Below, one piece after another: positions 1 through 10,726 of a stretch of 64,000 nucleotides of DNA (position 1 is the first letter of the stretch; each line of letters starts with the position of its first letter). The stretch lies in assembly GCF_027744825.2 (NCBI RefSeq), contig NC_071343.1, positions 10,742,366-10,806,365 of the forward strand, given 5' to 3'. The notes beneath the pieces are model-generated. The model had not been told where the DNA came from and did no database searches. It saw only the letters and a list, made by a program, of their open reading frames with translations. The DNA is from Synchiropus splendidus. Lineage: Eukaryota > Chordata > Actinopteri > Syngnathiformes > Callionymidae. A program made the translations under genes and the position numbers.

Positions 1-605
1 AGAGTATTGGAGCACCTGGACTCCAGCACCGTGTGCCAGATCGTCTCCTTTTGCTCCCTGTGATTGTCTCCTGTAGTTGCTGTGTTCGACTCTCATTGTT
101 CCCTGTGATTGACTTCTCCAGTTTCTGTGACGCTCTCCTTTGTTCCTTGTGGTAACTCCTCGCTCTCTTGGCTATCCTTGTTCGTTCTCTTGTTTTGTGC
201 GCTAGCTAGCTTATTTTTGGATTACTCTGTTAAACGCTGGTGCCTGAGTTAGTGTTTTGTTTCTTCCTGTTTCCGTGTGCTTCCTGCTTTCATTTGTGAT
301 TGACTCTCGGTTCATTGTGCTTTGGTCTCCTCTAGTTCCCTGTGATTTAAGTTAGTTTTCTCCCGGTTCGGTGTTTGGACTTTTTACTCATGTTTATGGA
401 CTTCTGCTAATTTTGGTGACTCCGTTTGGACATTCAGTTTTTGCTTTGTTTCTCCCGGTTCGGTGATGCTTCCTGTTGTGGTTTTTTTTTTGTTTAATGA
501 TTAAAAGATTATTTTTGACTCGCTCCTGCCTCCCTGTAACTTTCACCACTGCACTTGAGTTCCGCTCCACGTCCTTGACTCCGTAATAGGGGGGGATGTT
601 TGACA
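1..605 (+). mobile_element. Gypsy-type LTR, 3' part (cut by window edge)
   Basis: The stretch is T-rich and has the texture of fish Ty3/Gypsy LTRs. An ATTAAA poly(A) signal lies at 500-505, followed by a short U5-like segment that ends in TGACA at 601-605, the expected LTR terminus. Short phrases recur inside it, such as CTCCCGGTTCGGTG near 361 and 452, and TCCCTGTGATT near 54, 100 and 338, which suggests internal duplication within U3. The left end and any target duplication lie outside the window, so it cannot be told whether this is a solo LTR or part of a longer element. No gag or pol reading frame is visible. The family assignment rests on the termini and general composition only. Confidence 0.6.
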
Positions 606-1880
606 TTTAGTGTGCAGATGGCAGGATAAAAAAAAAAAAACATTCTCACCCAGTTGTACCTTCAGGCTTCCGGATGCCTCAGTTCCGTGGTGGTTTTCCT
701 GTCACTTTGTTATGCTGTTTCTCTCTGGATTAGTTTTTCAACAATTTGACAATACCATAATCGTGGCCATTTCAATGGTCACAGGTGTTATGTTTACACC
801 TTGGCCATGTTGACCAGAAATAACATTTAAGAATGTGTGAAATTATATATTTCAATACATACAAATCGCACCTGAGTAAAAGTCGCAGGATCAGCGAAAC
901 AGAAAATCCTCCAGTGCTGTGAAGGTAACATGCTGCCGTGTCATAGCCATTGGCTCTAAAGCAGGATCGCAATCCTGATCCAGGCCATGATGAGTCGGAC
1001 TAAAGGTGCTCTCCATCTGCCACAGTCCGTCACTGAAACGGCCTGAGGGTTTGACGCTCTCTGTTCCAGCATCTTCTCTTGTAAGCCATTGTCTTTCACC
1101 AAGTTGTTTGCTCTGTGCAGCCTCCTTTCCCAGCAAACCGCCTCTGTGCTGGCTGACTCCAGAGTGCTAGGAGGCCAGCAGTTGTCTAGAGACTACAGAA
1201 TATTGATGTGGTGTGTGGCGTCCGGTCTGCTGTTGAGGTGAACTCTCAGTTCTTTATAGGAGGCCACAATTTAAATCTGATGATAGCTAGAGGTCCACCA
1301 CCAGCTCCTTGATCTTACTGGTGATGACTAGTCGCTGGTTTTCCACACACCAGCAGCTGAACTTCTCCGCCGCTCCTCTAAACTCCACATCATGTCAACA
1401 GCGCACGATGTGATCAAGGACGGCAACATCAGCCTGTAACTTGAAGTCCAGAGAAGGAAGAGTGAACTAGGGAGCCGCTATGCCAACCAACATTACCACA
1501 GAGTGAAAGTCCCACACAGAACAAGCTGGTCTTAGTGGTCAGGGAGTCCATAATCCAATCTCTCCTCCATGTCAGACTCATCGCCAGCATTAATAGGTGT
1601 CAAAGACCCTGGACTCTGAGTGCGCACTGTGTAGGAGTTCCATCTACTGCAGACAGATTTTTTGCTTTGCGCATCCAACCCTCAGTTAAACTGCCGCTGT
1701 GTGTGTTTCTCATGCACTTTGTGTTCATTCCTGCCTCGAATTGACTTTGGAATTTCTTGCTTATTGCCTGAAAGGACTGAGAAATCAAGGGTCATTCTTT
1801 GCTCAGAGTGAAAACGTGATTGGGCAGATTTTCAGGTTTCGAAAGCAGACCTGGAAGTTTACCAACACAAATCCAATTGA
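606..1880. other. Non-coding stretch, nothing recognised
   Basis: No gene, RNA or intact repeat is recognised here. The open frames on either strand are short, overlap one another and resemble no known family. There is a T/A-rich patch around 830-870. Confidence 0.4.
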
Positions 1881-1899
1881 TCTATCTATCTGGATAACA

Positions 1900-2265
1900 A
1901 GCCTTGCTAATCTCCCCAGCAGTGGCTGCTTGCCTTCCTCTTCTGCTTTTAACTGGTATCACCACGTGGGACCTTCATCACCCACTGCTTCACCATTAGA
2001 GTCTGGCTTTTCCTCACTTTGTCTCCGATCTTCTCCACATTATTTGTCATCTTGTCCTAAACTGTGCATCCTTCCACTGTCGGATAAATCTTCCCCTGCA
2101 ACCTACCAGCCACACTTGAACCTCTACTCCTGCGACTCACCCGTCTGCCCTTCTTATTCATCCATGAAACCTCGACTTCAACCTTATCCTCACTCTGACA
2201 TCAGCAAACATCATGGTCCAGGAGTGACTTCTCTCTGAACTCCTCTGTCAGACCAACCGTGTAAA
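1900..2265 (-). repeat. Possible decayed RTE-like LINE fragment
   Basis: The plus strand is a C/T-rich text with recurring TCTCC, CTTCCTC and CCTGCGACTC phrases, similar in style to the reverse complement of the 3' part of RTE-type LINEs seen more clearly at 30888-31134 and 54480-54835. It is open for 179 codons on the plus strand, but I take this to be a by-product of the low-stop pyrimidine-rich composition. The assignment is weak because no reverse transcriptase motif can be read. Confidence 0.25.
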
Positions 2266-2842
2266 CAGTGATGGAGAGTGGGTTGATATCCAAGTCAAAC
2301 ATGAAAAATACAAACATTTGATTTGAAATGTCAATTTTTTAAATATTCTAAATCTTTTATTTCATTGCTAAACAAGTGTTCCAGAAAGAATCCAGGCCAT
2401 TTATAGATTGTAGAAAATGACAGATGAAAAAAAACAGCAATTGACTAATTTAAGGCTGAGGTGTAAAAGAGGAAAGGTCACCGTGCTTCTGGCCAGAGGT
2501 GTATCAAATGAGACGTTGGCCTAGTAACCCAATACGTGCACCAGCGAGCCAGTCAGTCAAGTGCCAGTCCAAGTCTGCAATTCATCAGGTGGCATATCTG
2601 ACAACTGCAGCGGCCTCTGTTTGTCTCCTTGTTTTGTTCTGTCTCAAGATTTCAGTTGGGGAATTCGCTGAGAGACTTTTGACTGCTCCTCTTGCATTCA
2701 CACCCTGATCTCCATTGCAGTGGGCCCAGACACAAAAGACCTCTGTGGTTTGACACAGTGTAGTGCCAGACTACTATTTAAAGAGGTCAATCAAACCCGT
2801 ACCCCAATACTTGGCTTCAATATATTACAGAAGAAACCATCA

Positions 2843-3489
2843 TGTCATGGCTGTCCATGGGATCAGACCCAGTTGCTGAGCTGTTGCAGGCTGACAGAAG
2901 GCTCGAGGAGATCGAGGGTCAATTTAACAAGGTTTATTAGCAATTGCACAGGAACTCAAAGGATGAACAGCAACAAAGAACCAAGGAGCGTCTAACATAT
3001 CACAGAAAGGGGAAATATATAAATGGGGACAACACAAACGCCCATCGAAAATTTACTCACGACGCCCAAATAACTGAGAGCGCTTGGTGAAGGTTCTATA
3101 CACACACATACGAGGAAACTCGTGTGACAGGAGGAAAACAAAAGGTGAGTTGTACAAAGAGCTCACACACAATCAAATGGCGGGAAACAGAAAACTGAGC
3201 GAGGAGAAAAAACTAAGGGGGCGGCAGAAAGAAGATCAAGCATGCACGGAATTCAGAAATACACAACAGGAGCATGAGAGAACGGAGGGTCGAGAGAGAG
3301 ATTATCATGAGGACGCAAAGCAACCATCTGGCAGCGCAGACTGGAACCCAGGTGTAGGATTCAATGGAGCGGCCCTCAGCAGCGGAATGGGATCCAGCTG
3401 CGCTGCTGTGAAGCTGAAGAAAGAGAAGGAAACGACACAGGAACACAGGAAATAACAAAATAAGCGCACAAGAGAAACGAAACGTGACA
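2843..3489 (-). mobile_element. Solo LTR of a Gypsy-type retrotransposon
   Basis: Read on the minus strand, the element starts TGTCACGTTTCG and ends CCATGACA, the inverted TGTCA/TGACA ends typical of fish Ty3/Gypsy LTRs. It is flanked by an exact 5-bp duplication, CATCA at 2838-2842 and CATCA at 3490-3494. A TATATAA-like box lies near 3014-3024, and an AATAAA poly(A) signal (minus strand) at 2938-2933, dividing it into U3, R and U5. There is no internal region, so this is a solo LTR left by LTR-LTR recombination. The exact target duplication and both intact ends imply a fairly recent insertion. The 123-codon open frame at 3084-3455 lies inside U3 and is not considered a gene. Confidence 0.85.
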
Positions 3490-3494
3490 CATCA

Positions 3495-4414
3495 CTCTAC
3501 TTTGTAACTACTAAGTCTCTCCTTAAGTATCAAAGTTGCAGTTCCATGCAGATGCCAATTGTGTCATGCTGAGGTTAATAAATAAATAAACAAATACTTG
3601 CCAGACTGTATTTCTGCAGAACGCCGCGGCTCATATAATGGCACTGCAAACATGGATTTTTTACAGGCTGAAGAGCATCATGCTGCCAAAATTTTGAGCC
3701 TTCTCACATCCAACCGATGAAATCACAGGCAGTTTATTTACCTTAAAGAGCTTGAAATGCACTGTTTTCAACCGCGTGTCCGCAGCTCCACACATAGAGC
3801 CAATCGTCTGGAGGTCTGGAGACAAGAAGCAGCAGCTGAAACCGGCTGTGGTGTCGGAACAAACAGTGCATTTTGTAAATGAAAGTGCAGTAAATAAAAG
3901 GTGTTAGGAGTTGATGATTCAAGTTCAGAACATTGCCAAATTTGCTTCAGGGGTCAGTCTTTATGCTGGACCCTGTGTTCAAAACAAGTTCAGAAGTCAT
4001 CCGCATGTATTTCTAAGCCAGGTGCACCACTGACCTTTCTCGAGTGCAGTCAGCACCACCGCAACCAGGGACCTTCTGTTTGTTGCTAATATTCCGATGC
4101 GCTCAATAGTCTGACATTGACGGTTATGAAAATTAGAACAAGAATCATATGTTTAGTGACTTTTGGAAAGCACCTTTGTGTATTACTCTGACGGTGTTTG
4201 GGTGAAAATAATATTGAGGAGTTCTGTGATGGAAGTAGGGCTACCATTTTAACATAGAATTGGCACTTGAGGGTTTCCATGACCCTTTGGTCCGAGATCT
4301 TCCCACATGAGAGCAGCAGATGTATTTTTATATATTGTATTTTTTTTTTTTGTGGCGCGATCGATGGATTGATTGTACAAATATATATATTCCCATAAAA
4401 AAGGAGTATAATTA

Positions 4415-4445
<31 letters not shown>

Positions 4446-7390
4446 TTGTCTGTTTAATACTAGCCATAACAAGCTACCTACCTCTTTACTTGTTTTGAGA
4501 TGTAAATCCTTAATCCTGAACTTAGTTTACTTAACACGCCGCTGCGGTTCTCACAGTCACATCTGATCCGCGACGAAAAACCCGTCATTTGGGATTCCGG
4601 CTCTTAGTCCGACGCTGATGAAAAGGCTTGAATGAAAACTCGCAGACACTTGTCTGCTGTCTTTTACCTCCAGCATTGGAGGATTTAGGAGTTAGTCATG
4701 TGATTTCCCTCCCCGTCGCCGTACATTCTTCTCCGTCCTTTCATCTCCACCGCATTGATGAAGAAAACCCTCCATTACCCCTGGAAGAGATAACATTAAA
4801 CAAGAGCGCAGGGATCCCAATGACTGAGTGTCAACATCTGTGCGCCATTTGTCATCACGCGTCCCTGAACGCCTCATCATCATTACCAAAAGTCACAGTT
4901 AATGAGACTGAGCCACGTGTTTCACCGGCTCCAGGTCTGACTTGTTGGCGGAGGCCTGCGACCGGCTCGGGGTTGCGTGACGTTACAGGCTGCCAGCAAA
5001 CATCGTCGCCCTAATTATGTAACAAAAGAGGCATAAAGGCTTTGAACTCCTAAGTGCAGTTGTCAGTTTCTTTGAAGGCAAATCGTAATTGTCATGTTCC
5101 CTGCCTCACAAATCAAATCTTCTACACATGTTTCCTCCTTCCCCAAGTCCACCACATGCACACGCGCAAACACACGCACAAAGACAGACGTACCACAACA
5201 ACCTTAACAGCCGCCTTCATGTGCTTGAACCCTCCGCTCCCCGGTGCTCCGCATCAGCTGTCCACATCTGGAGTTGGTCACCGTCTTCGAGTCCCCAGGG
5301 GGAAGATTTTGGTGGCCCCCGAAAGCTCGATCCTACTTCCTGAAATTCCCCGTGGAAATGAAGACGAGCAGATCGCCCTGCCAGGATGTTTACCTCCCCT
5401 GCCGAATAATAAATCACCCCGAATGAGACCGAGGCATAAATTCACTACAACTGTGACGTTTTGTGTTTTGGCAATAAAATGTTCAGGTGTTCCTTCAGTG
5501 GTTCGACACTCCTCTGGGCGTCGAAGACACTTTAAAGACCCCTTCAATTTAACGCTTGTCTGCTATATACATTCGACATGTCATAAAGTTCTTCAGTAAA
5601 CAGCAGGTGTGTGGATAGTATCCCCACATTTCTGGACCCTATATCGTCCATGACAAAGGTTGCCCTCACAGTATAAAAACACCATCGCCCCTTGGTGCTA
5701 CTCCCTCTCCTGCTCATGAGCAAGGGTCATCGCTCCATCTTTACCGCAGATATGGGTAGAAAATGCATGTTCTCATTCACCTCTTCACATCCTTCAGGTT
5801 GGTATGGGTCAACACTTTGGCCTAGAGGCCGAATTGGTCAAGGCTGAGACGCATGAGATGGATCATACACGTGGATAAGACTAGTCCATTGGTGCCAGAA
5901 TGGAGGGTAATGTTTTTGCAAGCACAAACGTGACTGAAGTGTGTTCTTATTTGGAAGGACCTTCATGACTTTGGGATTCCTCAAAGGAAATTGGAGTTGC
6001 TGGTTCATTTGTTCAAATGTGGAATAGACGTGTGGATTACCAACAGTACAAATGAACAACTGGTGGAATTCCACATGCTTATCTAGACCAAACCAAATCC
6101 ATTCCACCAAAACGTTCAAGATTTAGAGGAGCAGAAATGAAGGATGTGTTCTAAGTCCAAAGTGGATCTTGGTGAAGGGTGGTGCTGTTTGAAAGTGTTT
6201 TAATTCAACTCTGGAGACCGCGATTGCGCTGACTGATAGCTAGTATAACTTCAGAAGTCCAGAATCAACGTGATGGTTCAACGGCGTCACCGTCATGAAG
6301 CAGCCAACATTGTCAACGCGCAGGGTTTGGAATTAAACTGGCTAGTTTCTGAATAAAATGAAACATCCTGGAGATTGTGTTGTCTTCGTGTTACCAGAAT
6401 TACAGATGTAATTGTCGTGCTTTTGATCACCGACGTGGCCCCGACTAGCTTTGCAACCATGCTAACAGTAGCTAACGTGGAGGTATTGTAGTCTCCTTAA
6501 ACCGTCAAATCAATAACATCAAAAAACTTCTTGTGAGAACAAACGATAAAAACAACCTGAGTCAAGGAAGTTCTGGATCGGGAGTGATGACAACATAGAA
6601 GACATCAGGTTTGATTCATATTCACCGCAGATATGGACAAAGACTGAGCAAGTCACACACATCTCGATAGGATATTTATTAGACTGTCTTCACATCTTAG
6701 GTGCGGTTTGTCTACTCCCGCTGTGTAGCTGAAGCTGGCGAAACTGCACATTTCTCTCCAGGTAGTAGACTAGGCTGTTGGCATGCGTCTTAAAAGTCCG
6801 AACTTCACTGGACTAATGCTTTTTCTGAGCGGTCAGGTGATTGATGGGCTCAGCTGCCAAGCAGACCGCAGAGGTCCAGGGAGAAGAATCCCTGTACTAG
6901 CCTTCTGTTTTGTCCAATATATGAATAGAGTCAGGAAAAAGATGATTCTGACTCGGAATATTATAGCGGTCACTTTTTGCAGACTCTTTCTTTTCTTCTT
7001 CAGATCAACAATTTGCGTAAAGACGAGGGATAAATGTATTCATTCTTAAATTTCCGCCGGTTAAAATATGTATATATTGCTTTGCTTTTCCCAGTCTTTT
7101 AACAAAGAGCAGGCTTGTAACTGAAAGCCAGCCCACCTTGAAGTTCAGTTCCAGTTCAGTCCTTCCTCAGAAGATGTTGAACCAGGTGACTGGCCCTCGG
7201 GCAAGGCTTAATAAAGCCACATCCTGCATGCTGCATTAGATCCTGTGGACTAGCCCGGGTGTCTCAGACTCATGTCTAAGAGGTTTATCAGCTCGAGCGT
7301 CGGAGATTAGTCAGCGCTTACTATCAGGATGATTTGACTTCAAACGGCACATTTCAAGTCAATTCAGGCTGAAAAATAACAATCGTCACC
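3495..7390. other. Intergenic, downstream side of igfbp5
   Basis: No gene is recognised on either strand. In most vertebrates IGFBP2 lies tail to tail with IGFBP5, so an igfbp2 last exon on the plus strand could be expected to the left. I looked for its CWCV thyroglobulin signature and did not find it, so igfbp2 is either further left or not linked here. Several ORFs of 60-180 codons (for example 5054-5599) lack recognisable domains and overlap competing frames. Confidence 0.4.
4413..4437. repeat. (TA)n microsatellite
   Basis: About 12 TA units are followed by a T run of roughly a dozen bases. They form an open frame rich in Ile and Tyr on the minus strand, which is an artefact. Confidence 0.85.
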
Positions 7391-7414
7391 AGTGTGCATA
7401 AATGAATACATAAC

Positions 7415-7420
7415 TTTATT
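7415..7420 (-). terminator. igfbp5: Candidate distal poly(A) signal of igfbp5
   Basis: On the minus strand this reads AATAAA within TTTAAATAAAGTTATG, followed downstream by T-rich and TG-containing sequence toward 7390. It is about 3.17 kb after the stop codon, consistent with the long 3' UTR known for IGFBP5 mRNAs. Confidence 0.4.
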
Positions 7421-9880
7421 TAAATAAATGCTTTGTCATAACAAAAAAAAAAAAGACAAAGGTTAAAAGAGTACATAAATTACAAGTTGAATAAATATTA
7501 CACAGTGATATTCACTTTAATAATTTGAGATTTTTTGTCTTTTATTCTTATTTGTCTTATGTAGTTCCAAATACTGACCTTTTTTTTTTTTCCTTTTTCT
7601 TTTTTTTTTTTTTTAATTCCCCTCCCCGCTGTCCTCCTGCCACCAATGGGTCAATTTCAGAAGCCGGTAAAGCATTGAATGGTTATTAGTGCTAACCAAT
7701 CGTATTCTCTGATCACAACTGGGAGTTATGTATTCAGAAAAAAAGATGTTACTGAACTAACTGAGTAATGTGTTGAAAGCCAAGGAGGAGATGGAGAACA
7801 GTGTAGGTTCACAACTCACACAGGTTACAAAGGGTCTTTTTCTTCCTAAACCTGCACAGCTGGATGCCGGTGGTTGTGCTATAGAACATACAAGTCTCTA
7901 TGACTCCTCATAACTGTCTTGCTAAATGTATCTATGCAGTTGTTGACCCCATACTGGGGGAGTGGCTAGGCCCTGAATATAACCACTGCCCATGGCGCCC
8001 ACTCTTGACGTCCTCTCTTCGCCACCATCTCAAATCTAGCTCTCCTGTGCAATAGCTCTAGCTGTTTGTTATTTTCCATCTACTTTTCCCTATAAACAAA
8101 AAAAAAGGATGCTGCCGTGACGGAGGTCTGAGGCGTGGGCTGCAGAGCCCCTGTCAACAAAATATTACCCCAAAAGCACCACCTATTTTGAAAGATATGC
8201 AACAAGATAACACAACATTTAGCTTTGTCCTTTTTTTTCCCCCCTGCACTAACTTCAATAAACCACCCTGTAGGACGTCGTTTATCATAAACAATAGTGA
8301 GTAAATGAAATAAGTGCAAGCTGCTGCTTTTTTTTTTCTCTTTTTTTTTTCTCATGAAAGTGGTCGTGGTATTTCATAACTGTGGAGTGGGGTAAGAAGC
8401 AGTTGATTCACAATCAAATTCCATGTTGGACAGACGAATACTCCTCCCAACACGGGTCGGTCTTTGCGCTATGGCAATCTTATACATTGGCATTCACAAG
8501 AAAAGACAACAATCGTAGCTTATTGTTTGTTAAAGAAAGAAAAAAAAAAGTGAGGTTTCACTGACTGCAGTTCTGTCCTCAACACATTTTTTTCCAGAAC
8601 TGCCCCCAGGTGGACACATCACAACTGGACTGTCTTCTTCTCCTTGTTTTTTCTTATCTTTTTTTTTTTTTCTTTTTCTTAAACATGTACAGCACCATGG
8701 GTTTGGATTTGTAGTGAAAACAGCGCGACCTTTAAAAACTCACAATGAGACCCAGAGTGGTGTTTTCTGGAAACGGTTGGGTGCGATTTCACTTTCACGT
8801 CACTATTAAATGCTATTGAACATGTGAAGGCACTGTGACTTGAACACAGAGAGAGAACAAGGGTGTTTAATGACTCTATAAGCACCACTTTTTGGAATTT
8901 ACTTGCCACCCCCCGACCGCCTCATCCACGCAATTATGTCTTTATAAGACAGTCGTATCACATTTGTGTATCACATTATGTCTGTTTATGATATGTTATT
9001 TGAAGGTTGTTTTGCTGGTATAAAATTCAATTTATAATTGAAAGATAGTCAAAAAAATGTTAAAATGAGAACCTGAATTACTAAAACTTAATCTGTGTAT
9101 CTCTACCTCATATTGAATTTTTTGTTTTTTATTTTTTTATGGATGTAAGAAAAGGAAATGCTGTAAAGATTGCAAGAAATGATGCTACAAACAATGTTGT
9201 TCAATAAAATTCTTCTGGCGAACTTAACTGCAACAACCAGCCTGATCTTTTACCCAGCAGACCCCATATATATTTGAGTACTGTAACTGAAAGAGGGTTA
9301 TATGTCCATGTAGAAGTGGTTTAATGTCCAAACAAGACTAAAATTGCGTGGATGATGGTTCAGTCTGGATGGTGTGTTAGTGATTGAGTATTCATAAGCT
9401 AAACGTACCCCAAAACACTGAGCTCTCATCCAAACATTTGCCGATTCATAGCTTCAAAAGTAATACACCATGGTTCGTTGACGTATTTGAGGGGAAACCA
9501 CTTGTTTAGAAGGAAGCTGGCTCAAAAGTGGGCGGTCTTAACCTTACTGAAGGCAAAAAAAAACAGCACAAACAAAACCATACACAACTACACCTCACAC
9601 AACGGAATCTGAAAATGCAACCCAGCCAACCTTGGCAAGTTTGCGCTCAACTCAAAAAAATAAAAGTTTGAAACGTGAAGTCCCATCATCTCAGCTGAAA
9701 ACTGTTCTTTTTATTTCACCGGTCGAGTCGACGCTCCCTCAGATGTATCGCCCCGCATGGCAGTGTCTGTTCAAATAGGCACAGTTGGCATATCAGGCTA
9801 GCTACATGGTCAAAGAGCCACTTAAGTTAATTCATCTGTATTGGTTTTCTTTTTAACTCTTTTGTCGTCACACAAAACAG

Positions 9881-9908
<28 letters not shown>
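9881..9908. repeat. A28 homopolymer
   Basis: An uninterrupted run of 28 A on the plus strand, that is U28 in the igfbp5 transcript if the 3' UTR reaches this far. Confidence 0.9.
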
Positions 9909-9912
<4 letters not shown>

Positions 9913-10546
9913 ACCTTTAAGCGCTAGCGAAAACCGTGATTAAACAAGGACAGGAAAAGGACATTCATATTGTAATAGGCTCACTCTGTTCACCAATCAC
10001 ACTGTAAACATACACGCCTTCAAGCACACAGCATTTCATCAAAGCAAGTTCCCCTACTCATAAGTGCTCGCACAGAAACCCAAACAGAGACAACTGGTAC
10101 AGTCAGGAAATGAAAATCAAAAGACACTGCCAGTCATCAATTCTACATCTGATTCAACAGCCGCGTCCGATCTGCCATATCGTTTTCCGTGCTTTCTTTC
10201 ATTTAACATACAATGAGATGCTCAAAACCCCCTTTTGTTTGAATGTCAATTCATCGTGTGTATGTATTTGTTACGGGGTACCAGAGCTCGAGGGATCAAA
10301 CGGATCATCTGGAACTTTCCCCCCCATCATCATTCAGAGTGCTTGGTCAACAGAAAACCAAAAAAAAAAAAAAGAAGAAAAACAGTTTTTCAGACTGTCT
10401 TTTGATATATTTTCATCCTCTTTTCAATTTGAAGAAACAAAAAAAAAACGAAAAAAGAAAAAAATTCTTGAAATGAGAGCGAAGCGTACAGGGGAGAAGA
10501 AGTAGTGTGGGTCCTGGGTCAGTTGGGGATAAATGGTGGTCCTCCC

Positions 10547-10573
10547 TTTTTTTTTTTTTTTTTTTTTTTTTTT
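10547..10573. repeat. T27 homopolymer just after the igfbp5 stop
   Basis: An uninterrupted run of 27 T on the plus strand. In the igfbp5 mRNA this is A27, beginning 15 nucleotides after the TAA stop. No poly(A) signal precedes it, so it is a genome-encoded A tract. Confidence 0.9.
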
Positions 10574-10588
10574 GAAACAGGTGTGTGT

Positions 10589-10726
10589 TTATTCGTTGTT
10601 GTTGTGACTACTCTCCAGGTCTTTGCACTGAATGTCTCCTCCGCTGTAATCTGTCCCCGGGAGCTGGACTCCATACTTGTCCACACACCAGCAGATGCCT
10701 CGCTTGCGGCCACGGGACGGTTTGCA
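10589..10726 (-). CDS. igfbp5: igfbp5 coding exon 4 (C-terminus)
   Basis: The exon encodes residues 224-268 and the TAA stop at 10591-10589. It carries [10 protein letters not shown], the basic nuclear-localisation and matrix-binding core, then ICWCVDKYG, the thyroglobulin type-1 signature, and the last domain cysteine in DIQC. The tail, SSHNNNE, replaces mammalian SSNVE. The acceptor is CCCTGCAG at 10727-10734. Confidence 0.97.
   Translation of the reverse strand, partial: CKPSRGRKRGICWCVDKYGVQLPGTDYSGGDIQCKDLESSHNNNE

Larger units (their letters stand above)
7391..10588 (-). other. igfbp5: igfbp5 3' untranslated region (extent inferred)
   Basis: This AT-rich stretch lies directly downstream of the igfbp5 stop codon and has no competing gene. 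Vertebrate IGFBP5 mRNAs are known for 3' UTRs of several kilobases, which suits the 3.2 kb up to the poly(A) signal at 7420-7415. It contains many homopolymer runs: A28 at 9881-9908 and T27 at 10547-10573 on the plus strand, and shorter T runs near 7580, 8340 and 8665. A plus-strand AATAAA at 9203-9208 would serve only a transcript of the opposite strand. The true end needs transcript data, and an earlier signal (TTTATT on the plus strand near 9711) could be used instead. Confidence 0.45.

Noticed and set aside
1699..2238. 179-codon plus-strand ORF
   Set aside because: It is C/T-rich low-stop sequence resembling the reverse complement of a decayed LINE. No domain is recognised.
3084..3455. 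123-codon plus-strand ORF
   Set aside because: It lies wholly inside the U3 of the solo LTR, antisense to it.
5054..5599. 181-codon plus-strand ORF
   Set aside because: Several overlapping frames on both strands are equally open. The composition is not protein-like and no motif or splice context was found.
1..9300. Search for an igfbp2 last exon (tail-to-tail neighbour)
   Set aside because: No CWCV thyroglobulin signature or matching cysteine spacing was found on the plus strand.
10110..10505. Lys-rich 131-codon ORF
   Set aside because: Its Lys content comes from oligo-A runs in the antisense of the igfbp5 3' UTR.
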